The position numbers and the translations under genes were made by a program. Shown piece after piece: positions 55,001-63,398 of a stretch of DNA of 64,000 bases. Source of the stretch: Streptomyces sp. NBC_00286 (lineage in GTDB: Bacteria; Actinomycetota; Actinomycetes; Streptomycetales; Streptomycetaceae); contig NZ_CP108054.1 in assembly GCF_036173125.1 (NCBI RefSeq), positions 6,663,001 through 6,727,000 of the forward strand, in the 5' to 3' direction. Positions within the stretch are counted from its first letter, which is position 1. Each line of letters starts with the position of its first letter. The notes under the pieces were generated by a model that was not told where the DNA came from, made no database searches, and saw nothing but the letters and a program-made list of their open reading frames with translations.

Positions 55001-56967
55001 CCACGGTGACCGCCGCCACGGATCACAGGGATCACTCCGACCACCCCGGAGACGACGAGGGGCACGGGGGCGAAAGGCAAGGGAACGAGGGGCATGGGGA
55101 CGAGGGCCACAGGGACGGTGGCCACAGGGACGGTGGGCACGCGCGCGTGGACGACGCCGAGGAAACCGCCCTCCTGGAGGTCGTGAATTCCACCGACGCG
55201 GACATGGAGGCGGGCAGGGACCCGGGCGTAGACACAGACACCGCCGCAGACTCCGAAGGCTTCTGGGACGACGGGCTGATCGCACGACGCGTGTCGGCGG
55301 CGGACGAGGCGCAGGGACACGGACAGGTCGTACGGGAGCCAGTCGCGGAGCCCTGGACGCCTCCTGTGACTCCTCTCTCGTACGACAGGACGCTACGGTC
55401 CCGTCTCGACGCACTGCGTGAACTGGTCGGCCTGTCCCGGACCCGGCTCGACAGCAAGACGCTCGCCGAAGCGGGGCGGGTCCTCGACGCGGCGGCGGCA
55501 CGGCGCAGGCTCTCCGGACAGCACACCGTCGTCGCCATCGCCGGGGCCACCGGCAGCGGCAAGTCGCAGCTCTTCAACGCGCTCGCCGGAGTGGCCATTT
55601 CAGAGACCGGCGTACGCAGGCCGACCACCGCCGCGCCCATCGCGTGCAGTTGGAGCGACGGAGCCGCGACGCTCATCGACCGGCTCGGCATCCCGGGGCG
55701 GCTGAGGCGGCGCCCGTTGCAGAGCCCCGAGGCCGAGGCGCAACTGCGCGGTCTCGTCCTCGTCGACCTGCCCGACCACGACTCCGCGGCCGTCCAGCAC
55801 CGAGAGCAGGTCGACCGCATCCTGGGGCTCGTCGACGCCGTCATCTGGGTCGTCGACCCGGAGAAGTACGCCGATGCCGTCCTCCATGAGCGTTATCTGC
55901 GGCCCATGGCCGGCCACGCGGAGGTCACCTTCGTAGTGCTCAATCAGATCGACCGGCTCCCCGGGGAGGCCGCCGATCTGGTCCTCGACGACCTCAGGCG
56001 GCTGCTCGACGAGGACGGGATCGCGCTCGGCGAATACGGCGAACCGGGCGCGAACGTGCTCGCCGTGTCCGCCCTCACCGGCAAGGGCATCGGCGAACTC
56101 CGCGAGGCGCTCGGCCACTTCGTGGCGGAGCGGGGCGCCGCGGCCCGCCGGATCTCCGCCGACCTGGACTCGGCGGCGGCTCGGCTGTGGCCCGTCTACG
56201 CGAACGGGCAGTGGGCCGGGCTCAGCGAGGAGGCGCGCGACGAGTTCGCCGACCGGCTCGCGGACGCGGTGGGCGCCACGGCCGCCGGAGAGGCCGCCGA
56301 GCGCGCCTGGAGCCGTCACGCGAACCGCGCCTGCGGTACGCCCTGGCTGCGGCTGTGGCGCTGGTACCAGGACCTGCGTGAACCGCCGACCGGGCGCCAG
56401 GCCGTACGGACGTACGCCGAGGAGGAGGCCGCCGCCCGCCAGCGGGTGGAGCAGGCGGTGCGTACGGTGGCCGAGCAGGCGTCCGGCGGACTGCCGGGGC
56501 CCTGGGCGCAGGCGGTGCGCGAGGCGGCCGTACGTGGGTCGCAGGGGCTGCCCGAGGCGCTGGACGAGCTGGCGGCAGCGGCCGGGAATCCCGCCGGACG
56601 ACCGCCGCGGCCCGGCTGGTGGCCGCTGGCCGTGCTGGCGCAGGCGTCCATGACGATCCTTCAAGTCATCGGTGGACTCTGGCTGTTGGGGCAGGTCATC
56701 GGATTCATGTCACCGAACCTCGGGGTGCCGGTGCTGCTGATGGTGATCGGCATCGTCGGCGGACCGGGCATCGAGTGGGCCTGCAAGCTGGCGGTCCGCG
56801 GGCCGGCGCGACGGTACGGGGACGAGGCGGAACGGCGATTGCGGGAGGCGGCAGCGGCCTGCGGCAGGACGCGGGTGCTGGATCCGGTGGCGGCGGAGCT
56901 GCTGCGATATCGGGAGGTACGGGAGCAATACGTGCGGGTCACGGGGGTCGGAACCACGATCGGGTGA
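54997..56967 (+). CDS. Membrane-anchored dynamin-like GTPase, second of a pair
   Basis: This 656-residue partner of the upstream GTPase opens with an unusual stretch (about 8-50) rich in His, Asp and Gly, with repeats of G-H-R-D-G, which could bind metal. The G domain has G1 GATGSGKS (about 184-191), [14 protein letters not shown]3 LVDLPDHDS and G4 NQID. The C-terminal part has two hydrophobic segments (about 555-578 and 582-602) and then a basic helical tail, so it is anchored in the membrane. The GTG overlaps the previous stop. The two GTPases likely form one complex. Confidence 0.9.
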   Translation: MTTVTAATDHRDHSDHPGDDEGHGGERQGNEGHGDEGHRDGGHRDGGHARVDDAEETALLEVVNSTDADMEAGRDPGVDTDTAADSEGFWDDGLIARRVSAADEAQGHGQVVREPVAEPWTPPVTPLSYDRTLRSRLDALRELVGLSRTRLDSKTLAEAGRVLDAAAARRRLSGQHTVVAIAGATGSGKSQLFNALAGVAISETGVRRPTTAAPIACSWSDGAATLIDRLGIPGRLRRRPLQSPEAEAQLRGLVLVDLPDHDSAAVQHREQVDRILGLVDAVIWVVDPEKYADAVLHERYLRPMAGHAEVTFVVLNQIDRLPGEAADLVLDDLRRLLDEDGIALGEYGEPGANVLAVSALTGKGIGELREALGHFVAERGAAARRISADLDSAAARLWPVYANGQWAGLSEEARDEFADRLADAVGATAAGEAAERAWSRHANRACGTPWLRLWRWYQDLREPPTGRQAVRTYAEEEAAARQRVEQAVRTVAEQASGGLPGPWAQAVREAAVRGSQGLPEALDELAAAAGNPAGRPPRPGWWPLAVLAQASMTILQVIGGLWLLGQVIGFMSPNLGVPVLLMVIGIVGGPGIEWACKLAVRGPARRYGDEAERRLREAAAACGRTRVLDPVAAELLRYREVREQYVRVTGVGTTIG

Positions 56968-57123
56968 CGGAGTTGTCCACAACCGGGCGGTAGCCCACAG
57001 CTCTCAGCGGGCTCGGGCCGGCGGAGGCAGTCTGGGACCGCGGCGATCACAGCGCGATCGTCGCGACAGACGCAGCCGTACGGGACGGGCCCGTCGGCGT
57101 GTGGACACGGGAGGGTTTCGGCC

Positions 57124-57594
57124 ATGAATGAGATGACGGTTTGTGCGGTGGGGAACGTCGCAACGCAGCCGGTGTACCGGGATACGGCGGCGGGGGCGTC
57201 GGCGCGGTTCCGGCTGGCGGTGACACAGCGGTACTGGGACCGCGAGAAAAACGCGTGGACGGACGGGCACACCAACTTCTTCACGGTATGGGCCAAGCGC
57301 TCGCTCGCGACCAATGTGCAAGCGTCCGTGACGCTGGGCGATCCGGTGGTGGTTCAGGGCAGGTTGAAGGTCCGCACCGATCAACGCGACGGCAAGGCAT
57401 GGACGTACGCCGACATCGAGGCGACCGCGGTCGGCCACGATCTGTCGCGCGGCACCGCGGCGTTCCGGCGGGCGAACAAGGGGGAGTTGGCATCGGCCGC
57501 GCCGCCCCGGCCGGAGCCCAGTTGGGAGACGGAGCCCGGAGGCCGGCCGGGGGTCGCAGCCCAACAGCAGGCGGAGCCAGCCTTGGTGACGTGA
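57124..57594 (+). CDS. Single-stranded DNA-binding protein paralogue
   Basis: This 156-residue protein has an SSB-type OB fold at residues about 1-110: VCAVGNVATQPVYRD, ARFRLAVTQRYWDRE and HTNFFTVWAKRSLATNV. The C-terminal tail is short and lacks the acidic D-D-x-P-F tip of housekeeping SSB, so it probably does not recruit the usual partner proteins. In Streptomyces a second SSB of this kind is linked to DNA handling during sporulation or competence-like processes; here that is inference only. It follows the GTPase pair by 156 bases in the same direction. Confidence 0.88.
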   Translation: MNEMTVCAVGNVATQPVYRDTAAGASARFRLAVTQRYWDREKNAWTDGHTNFFTVWAKRSLATNVQASVTLGDPVVVQGRLKVRTDQRDGKAWTYADIEATAVGHDLSRGTAAFRRANKGELASAAPPRPEPSWETEPGGRPGVAAQQQAEPALVT

Positions 57595-57948
57595 CGTCCG
57601 GCGTCGGTCTCGTCAAGTGGCGCGGGGTGACACGGGGTGAGGCGGGGTGGCATGGGGGTGGGGCAGGCGCTGGCATCGGCCGTCGGCTTCGCCGACTGAC
57701 CTGCGCCGATCGAAGTGCGGCTTATCGGCAATACATCCCGAACAATCCGTCGTAGATTTGTCGACAACCTCGATTCGGATGCGATCTTGGCGATAACAAT
57801 TCCGAGTCGGATCGGTTATCCGATGGGATGCCTGGGGAGCGTGGTGCGCCTCGTACCTAGGATGCCGGGCATAGCTCTCGAGGCTTCTGATTCTGCTGGT
57901 GGGACCGTAACCCCCCACGTCAACGGGTCCTGCTCGAAAGGGAATTCT
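57595..57948. other. Intergenic region, 354 bases, with small palindromes
   Basis: This is the upstream region of the surface-protein gene. It has a perfect 10-base palindrome TTGTCGACAA (57758-57767) and a hairpin-like ATCGG-TTAT-CCGAT near 57811-57824. The stretch 57720-57830 is less GC-rich than its surroundings, as expected for a regulated promoter. I cannot assign a sigma factor. Confidence 0.5.
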
Positions 57949-59358
57949 GTGCTTGCTTCGTTCTCTGCGTTGTCCGTACGCGGGCGAGGTGCTGCCCGCC
58001 TCGCGGCGGCGACGCTGATGTCCGGGCTTGTCGTGGTGAGCGCGATGACCACGGCCGGTACGGCTGTTGCTGCCGCCGACGAGGTCCCGCAGAGCCGGGG
58101 CGGCGCGACCGCCACCATCGGCGGTCTGAAGACGTCCGGGCTCGCCGTCATCCACGACAACGGCGAGGACCGGCACGTGCCCGCGGGGCTGTTCGAGATG
58201 TCCGTCGACAACGGCGGCACTCTGCAGACCTACTGCGTCGACATGGACCACCCGACGCAGATGTCCGCCAAGTACCAGGAGACGCCCTGGAGTGGCACGT
58301 CGCTGAGCGGCAACCCGGACGCGGGCAAGATCCGCTGGATCCTGCAGAACTCCTACCCGCAGGTGAACGACCTCTCGGCGCTGGCCGAGCGGGCCGGCGC
58401 CAGCGGCCTCACCGAAGAGGACGCGGCGGTCGGGACGCAGGTGGCGATCTGGCGGTACTCGGACGGTGCCGACGTGGACGCGGTGAACCCGAAGGCGGCA
58501 AAGCTCGCCGACTACCTGCACAGGAGCGCGCGGAACGTCGCCGAGCCCGAGGCCTCGCTGACTCTGGGGCCGCCGGAGGTCTCCGGACGTGCCGGTGAGC
58601 TGCTCGGCCCCGTCACGGTCCACACCAACGCGGAGAGCGTGCGGGTGACGCCGCCCGCCGACGCGACGAGCGGGGTGAAGGTCGTCGACAAGGAAGGTCG
58701 GGCCGTCACCTCCGCGACCCACGGCAGTCAGCTGTTCTTCGACGTGCCCGAGGGTGCCGCGGACGGCTCGGCCGCGCTGACGGTGCAGGGCTCGACCACG
58801 GTGCCGGTCGGCCGGGCCTTCGCCTCCGAGAACAGAAGCCAGACGCAGATCCTCGCGGGTTCCAGCGAGTCGACGGTCTCCGCGACGGCGACCGCGAACT
58901 GGGCCGAGACGGGCGCGATACCCGCGCTCTCGGCCGAGAAGAACTGCGCGAAGGGAGCCGTGGACATCACGGCGGCCAACGCCGGGGACGAGCCGTTCAC
59001 CTTCGAGCTGATGGGGGCCGAGCACACCATCGAGGCGGGCGCGTCGCAGACCGTGACAATTCCGCTCCAGGAGGACCAGGCGTACGACTTCACGATCAGG
59101 GGGCCGAACGGCTACGAGAAGCGGTTCAAGGGCGTCCTCGACTGTCAGACGCAGAGCAGCAGCGCGGGCGGTGAGACCACACAGACGCTGAGCGAACCGA
59201 GCCCGGCCACGGTGGGCGGCACCTCCACCGGAGGCACCGACCTCGCCGAGACCGGCGGCTCCAGCGCCACCACGATGATGGTCGAGATCGCGATCGGTCT
59301 GCTCGCGATCGGCAGCACCGCGCTGCTCCTCGTCCACAAGAAGAAGCCTCAGGGCTAA
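57949..59358 (+). CDS. Thioester-domain surface protein anchored by sortase (LAETG)
   Basis: This 469-residue cell-wall protein has a signal peptide at about 1-43 (hydrophobic LMSGLVVVSAMTTAGTAVAA). Next comes a TQXA-type domain with TYCVD (Cys96) and GTQVAIW (Gln164), the pair that forms an internal thioester able to bind covalently to other surfaces. Beta-rich domains and a Ser/Thr/Gly-rich stalk follow, then LAETG (432-436), a hydrophobic segment and KKKPQG. LAxTG motifs are used by class E sortases in Streptomyces. The start GTG at 57949 has AAGGGA upstream; a longer frame runs further but adds no signal-like start. Confidence 0.9.
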   Translation: MLASFSALSVRGRGAARLAAATLMSGLVVVSAMTTAGTAVAAADEVPQSRGGATATIGGLKTSGLAVIHDNGEDRHVPAGLFEMSVDNGGTLQTYCVDMDHPTQMSAKYQETPWSGTSLSGNPDAGKIRWILQNSYPQVNDLSALAERAGASGLTEEDAAVGTQVAIWRYSDGADVDAVNPKAAKLADYLHRSARNVAEPEASLTLGPPEVSGRAGELLGPVTVHTNAESVRVTPPADATSGVKVVDKEGRAVTSATHGSQLFFDVPEGAADGSAALTVQGSTTVPVGRAFASENRSQTQILAGSSESTVSATATANWAETGAIPALSAEKNCAKGAVDITAANAGDEPFTFELMGAEHTIEAGASQTVTIPLQEDQAYDFTIRGPNGYEKRFKGVLDCQTQSSSAGGETTQTLSEPSPATVGGTSTGGTDLAETGGSSATTMMVEIAIGLLAIGSTALLLVHKKKPQG

Positions 59359-59447
59359 GTGACGCGTGACTGAATGCCTCCTGGTGCCTCGGGACCGAGC
59401 GATGAATGACCGCACCTTGTCAACTGCACAGTGAGGGGCCGTATGCG

Positions 59448-60008
59448 TCAGCGGCACCGGTTGGGGTGACTGATGTCGACGACGAAGCGCTCCGGGGAGT
59501 GCATTTTGAAGGTCTTGTACGTGGGCTTGGTGTGGAACGCGGCTCCGAACGAGACCGTGCCCTCGAAGTCGCCGGTCAGGGCGAGGCCCTTGAGTTTGGG
59601 CAGGTGGATCTTCAGGAGCTTGGGGCCCCGGTAGACCGACCGGCCGGCCTCGTTGTGCGCGGCGGCGGGGGAGAGCTTGATCTCCAGGAAGTGCTTGCCG
59701 GCGAGCGGGACCTTGGCTCCGGTTCCGTCGTAGCGCAGCTCCCTGACCGGTTTCACGGTGACCGGGGGCATGGTGCCCCGGACGTCGATGACGATCCGGT
59801 CGAACGAACAGTGCCCGCCCCAGCGGGCGTTGACGACGAGTGCCATTGTGGGGGCCTGCTGGGACGCCTCCGCCTCCGCCTGTGCGGAAGCGGAGGCAGG
59901 GGCTGAGGCCGAGCCAGAGGCCGAGGCCGAAGCGGGAATCGTGGTGCCGACTGCGGCGGTGAGAAGGATGCCTGCGGCGATGGCCGCGCGGGATGGATGG
60001 TGTTGCAT
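59448..60008 (-). CDS. Secreted AMIN-like beta protein
   Basis: This 186-residue protein starts with a signal peptide (MQHHPSRAAIAAGILLTAAVG) and a low-complexity Ala/Ser/Glu-rich linker (about 24-50). The rest (CSFDRIVIDVRGTMP, KPVRELRYDG, FVVDISHPNRC) resembles the AMIN-like domains thought to bind cell-wall polymers. Two cysteines near the ends of the domain may form a disulfide. It is convergent with the surface-protein gene, 89 bases away, and no operon partner is seen. The exact role is unknown. Confidence 0.82.
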   Translation of the reverse strand: MQHHPSRAAIAAGILLTAAVGTTIPASASASGSASAPASASAQAEAEASQQAPTMALVVNARWGGHCSFDRIVIDVRGTMPPVTVKPVRELRYDGTGAKVPLAGKHFLEIKLSPAAAHNEAGRSVYRGPKLLKIHLPKLKGLALTGDFEGTVSFGAAFHTKPTYKTFKMHSPERFVVDISHPNRCR

Positions 60009-60160
60009 GACGCCCCCGATTTCTCCTGGTGAGGGGCAGCGATTTCATTATGTGTGACATCCGGACGAGCCGTACGGTTGCATCACTTGTGGTGCGATTC
60101 GCCGGATTTTCCGGGCCTGGATTCCCGGGGCCAGGATTTCCGGACGTAACACCGGACCGA

Positions 60161-61144
60161 TCAGTCCTCCGCGGCCAGCTCCGCCGGTATCGCGATGACG
60201 TCCACGAGGGCGTCGCCGCGCAGGGCGGTCAGGGCGAGTGGCTGTCCGATGGCGTCCTCGAGCATCAGCCGCTGCAGGGTCTGTGCGCTGCTGACCGGCT
60301 CGTCGTGAGCGGTGAGCAGCAGGTCGCCGGTGCGCAGTCCGGCGCGGGCGGCGGGCGAGGCGGGTACGACCTCGATGATGCGCAGGCCGGTGCGCTGGTC
60401 CAACCGCGCTTGAAGCGGGGGCGGCAGCGGTGCGGGCGTACCGGCGAGGCCGAGGTAGGCGCGGCGGACCCGGCCGTCGGCGAGTAGGGCGGCGACGATG
60501 CGCCGGCTGGTGTCGTTCACCGGGATCGCGAGGCCGAGGCCTATCTCGGCGATGGCGGTGTTGATGCCGACGACCTTGCCGTCGGCGGTGGCGAGGGCGC
60601 CGCCCGAGCTGCCGGGATAGAGGGCGGCGTCGGTCTGGACGACATCGTCTATGACGCGCGTCGCGGAGCCGGTGCTCGCCGGCAGCGACCGTCCCAGGGC
60701 GCTGACGACGCCCGCGGTGACGCTGCCGGCCAGACCGAGCGGGTTGCCGACCGCGACCACCAGCTGGCCCACGCGCAGTGCGTTGGCCTCGCCGAGCCGG
60801 GCCGGCGGCGGGGTCGGCCCGTCGGCTCGGACCACCGCGAGGTCGGACAGCGGGTCGGCGCCGATGACATGGAAGGGGGTGGTCGTACCGTCGGCGAAAG
60901 AGGCCGTACCGGCGTCGGAGTGCCCGACGACATGGGCGTTGGTGAGCAGGAAACCGTCGTCCGTGAACACCACCGCGGAGCCGGTGCCCATCACGAACCG
61001 CCCTCTGTAGCGCCGGTGCGCGACGTTCAGGGCCGCCACCTTCGGAGTGAGCTCGGCGGCGACCGAGACGACGACCTGGGAGTACGTGTCGAGCGCGGCC
61101 TGCTCCCCGCGGGAGCGGTCGGGCTCGGAGACTGTCTCGGCCAC
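60161..61144 (-). CDS. HtrA/Deg-like serine protease with PDZ domain
   Basis: This is a 327-residue trypsin-like protease. The triad is His71 (LTNAHVVG), Asp101 (DPLSDLAVV) and Ser180 (YPGSSGGAL). The C-terminal 100 residues form a PDZ domain (YLGLAG, GLRIIEVVPASPAARAGLRTGDLLL). No signal peptide or membrane segment is seen, so it seems cytoplasmic, which is unusual for this family. The GTG at 61144 is preceded by AAAGGG. It is transcribed alone, away from the VOC gene by 207 bases. Confidence 0.9.
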   Translation of the reverse strand: MAETVSEPDRSRGEQAALDTYSQVVVSVAAELTPKVAALNVAHRRYRGRFVMGTGSAVVFTDDGFLLTNAHVVGHSDAGTASFADGTTTPFHVIGADPLSDLAVVRADGPTPPPARLGEANALRVGQLVVAVGNPLGLAGSVTAGVVSALGRSLPASTGSATRVIDDVVQTDAALYPGSSGGALATADGKVVGINTAIAEIGLGLAIPVNDTSRRIVAALLADGRVRRAYLGLAGTPAPLPPPLQARLDQRTGLRIIEVVPASPAARAGLRTGDLLLTAHDEPVSSAQTLQRLMLEDAIGQPLALTALRGDALVDVIAIPAELAAED

Positions 61145-61273
61145 GAGTCGACCCTTTCGGCTTGCCCAAGGTTCGAATTACATGATTACAATCTTGCGCG
61201 TGCTATTGGGCCGGACTTCGCTGTAGGCGGAGCGGACGGCGGTGGTCGGTGGTGTGGCCGTGGGCGTGAGCCT

Positions 61274-61318
61274 GGGGCTGCCCAGCCGCAGCCGCAGCCG
61301 CGAGGAAGCCGCAGCCCC
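61274..61318 (-). terminator. Possible hairpin downstream of the VOC gene
   Basis: GGGGCTGC (61274-61281) and GCAGCCCC (61311-61318) are perfect complements around a loop of 29 bases rich in GCAGCC units. It lies 34 bases past the VOC stop. There is no T tract, so function as a terminator is uncertain. Confidence 0.35.
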
Positions 61319-61351
61319 GACGAAGTCGCGCAGCCGCAGCCGCCCCACCGG

Positions 61352-61756
61352 CTACTCGTCAAGCTCAGTGAAGAGGGTCAGCTGAAGCGCGGCTGGGGCC
61401 TCGAGTCGGGAGTTCAGGGAGTTCCAGGGGGTGCGGGTCGGTTCGGCGAGTACCTGGGCTCCGGCGGCGGCCAGCCGTGACGTGGTGGTGGCGGAGTCGT
61501 CGACCTGGAAGGCGACCCGGATGTGGCCGGCGACCCGCTGCCCGACCTCGACGTCGTCGATGAAGGCGGCGTGGTTCGGATCCGTCAGCTCCAGCGTGGC
61601 CCGGCCGGCGTCGAGGATGGTGACCCTTCCGCCGGGAGAGGAGAACGCGCCGCGCTCGGTCAGGCCGAGGACGTCGCGGTAGAAGTGCAGCGCCGCGTCG
61701 TAGTCGGCTGCCGTGACCACCAGGCGGAGTTCGCGTACGGCGGGTTCGTCGGGCAT
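61352..61756 (-). CDS. VOC (glyoxalase/bleomycin-resistance) family protein
   Basis: This 134-residue protein has two beta-alpha-beta-beta-beta units: RELRLVVTAADYDAALHFYRDVLGL first, then HIRVAFQVDDSATTTSRLAAAGA. Family members bind a metal and catalyse additions or isomerisations on small molecules, or sequester antibiotics. The ATG at 61756 has GAGGAG eight bases upstream; a longer frame to 61975 has no family resemblance. Substrate unknown. It is divergent from the J-domain-like gene. Confidence 0.88.
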   Translation of the reverse strand: MPDEPAVRELRLVVTAADYDAALHFYRDVLGLTERGAFSSPGGRVTILDAGRATLELTDPNHAAFIDDVEVGQRVAGHIRVAFQVDDSATTTSRLAAAGAQVLAEPTRTPWNSLNSRLEAPAALQLTLFTELDE

Positions 61757-61807
61757 TTCGGCTCCTCGGAGTTCTCGAACGTGGCCAGGGGCTGCCTCCA
61801 GCCTGCC

Positions 61808-61829
61808 GCTCCGGGAGGGGTCCCGGAGC
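61808..61829. repeat. Perfect inverted repeat in a divergent promoter region
   Basis: GCTCCGGGA and TCCCGGAGC form nine-base perfect arms around GGGG. It lies between the divergent VOC and J-like genes, about 50 bases upstream of the VOC start, so it could be an operator or an RNA hairpin in the leader. Confidence 0.45.
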
Positions 61830-62007
61830 ACCGGCGGTACAACCGTCCTGTGTCCATCCGGATTCCAACTCCCTTCCATGGTCAGGCGCTTACGCAGTCC
61901 CCAGTACCCGGGAGACGGGCGCGAGAGCCGCGGGAGAGAGCGGAGGTGGCAGGGGCATAGCACCGCACACGACACCGCATATGACCGGCTCGAGGCGGAG
62001 GGGACGT

Positions 62008-63372
62008 ATGGGCGAGGACATGGCAGGCGGCGGGGCGCGGCAGCCGGACGTCGCCGTACGCGGCACCAGCGAGCTGTCCCGCTTCGCGGACCTGGCCGGG
62101 ATGCGGCTCTACCGCAGGAACATCTTCGCCGTCACCGGGCTGCCGGCCGACGCACAGGGCCGTACGGTACGCAGTCACCGGCAGCGTCTGGAGGCCCGCC
62201 TCGCGGTCGAGGAGACCTGGCCGGGGGACGCGGACTCGCCCCTGGTGGGAGGGCACCGTAAGGATGAGGTCCGTACCGCGTTCGAGGAGTTCCAGGACCC
62301 GCGGCGGCGGCTGGTGGACGAGCTGCTGTGGCGGTGGGGGGACACGGACTTCGGATGTGGCTGCCCGGCGGCGGTGCACCAGGGCCATGACACGGCGGTG
62401 CGTTTCCACGCGCTGGTGCTGGAGGCGGAGGCCGGCCGGGTCGAGGCCACCACGGACGAGCGGGACCGGCAGTGGAGTGGCGCCGCGGTGCACTGGGCCG
62501 AGTTGCTGGAGGGCCGGGAGTTCCGGCGGCATATCGCCCACCGGATCAAGGCACTTGACGACCCGAGACTCACCGAGCACTCGGCGTACGACTTCCTGGA
62601 CGGGCTTCCCCGGCTGATCGCGTCCCCCTTCACGGAACTCGCCGATGCCCCTGGCCTCAGGCCACGGCTGGCCCGGGTGTGCGCGGGCTGGGCGGAGCAC
62701 GCACCCTTCGCGGAGCTGCTCCCCGAGGTGTTCGAGGAGAGGGTGGAGGCGGCGATCGCGAAGATCCGCGAGGGCCAGCTGTCCGCGATGGACAAGAAGA
62801 ACGCCCAGATGTACTGGGACGCCGTCGACATCATGAACGAGAAGGTCCTTCCCGAGCTCCAGGGGCTGGAGCCGTTCCGGGCGTTCATCCCGGAGTGGCG
62901 GTACGAGGAGACCGCGCGCGGTGTCGCCCTCGCGCTGAACAATCTGGCGGTCGCGCTCCACAGGCAATTGGAATCACCGAGTGCCGCACAGCGCAAGACG
63001 GTGGTCACGCTCGCGGAGAAGGCGTACGAGATCGCACCGGAGCGCGACGCAGCGGGCTTCAAAGCGAACCGGGACGTGATCCGCGCGCAGTTCGGGCGCT
63101 CCGGGCAGCGGCCGGTCGCCACGTTGTCCCCGCGCTCCAGGCAGCCGGCGGTCGCCAGGTCGTCCCCGCGCTCCAGGCAACCGGCGGTCGCCAAGTCGTC
63201 CCGGCGCTCCAGGCAGCCGGCGGTCGCCAAACCGCTCCGCAAGAAGCGGTTCGCTGTCGCCATCGTCGCGCTCGCCGTGCTCGGCACGCTCTGGATCATC
63301 TGGGGGCCTGCCGCGGCGGTCGCCGCCGTGCCCGCGATCGTGATCCTTTCCGTGAGCCTTTTCCAGGGGTGA
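62008..63372 (+). CDS. J-domain-like protein with C-terminal membrane segment
   Basis: This protein has 454 residues. The N-terminal part (RRNIFAVTGLPADAQGRTVRSH, then VRTAFEEFQDPRRRLVDELLWRWG) resembles actinobacterial J-domain-like proteins, though an HPD motif is not visible. The middle is helical and may hold TPR-like units near ALALNNLAVALHRQL. At about 374-409 lie three near-perfect 12-residue basic repeats (PRSRQPAVA). The end has a membrane segment (VAIVALAVLGTLWIIWG). The ATG at 62008 follows GGAGGGG; an ATG nine codons earlier is less well placed. The next gene is GrpE-like, which supports an Hsp70-related role. Confidence 0.75.
   Translation: MGEDMAGGGARQPDVAVRGTSELSRFADLAGMRLYRRNIFAVTGLPADAQGRTVRSHRQRLEARLAVEETWPGDADSPLVGGHRKDEVRTAFEEFQDPRRRLVDELLWRWGDTDFGCGCPAAVHQGHDTAVRFHALVLEAEAGRVEATTDERDRQWSGAAVHWAELLEGREFRRHIAHRIKALDDPRLTEHSAYDFLDGLPRLIASPFTELADAPGLRPRLARVCAGWAEHAPFAELLPEVFEERVEAAIAKIREGQLSAMDKKNAQMYWDAVDIMNEKVLPELQGLEPFRAFIPEWRYEETARGVALALNNLAVALHRQLESPSAAQRKTVVTLAEKAYEIAPERDAAGFKANRDVIRAQFGRSGQRPVATLSPRSRQPAVARSSPRSRQPAVAKSSRRSRQPAVAKPLRKKRFAVAIVALAVLGTLWIIWGPAAAVAAVPAIVILSVSLFQG
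63127..63234 (+). repeat. Three tandem 36-base repeats
   Basis: Three consecutive 36-base units start at 63127, 63163 and 63199, differing at a few bases. They encode the basic S-P-R-S-R-Q-P-A-V-A-K-S repeat just before the membrane segment. Copy number may vary between strains. Confidence 0.9.
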
Positions 63373-63398
63373 ATCACGTGCCGCAGAAGGAGACAGAG

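Noticed and set aside
57613..60060. Minus-strand frame of 815 codons covering the surface protein and the AMIN-like gene
   Set aside because: It has no motifs, and it contradicts the signal peptide, thioester and LAETG features on the + strand and the AMIN-like protein in another frame.
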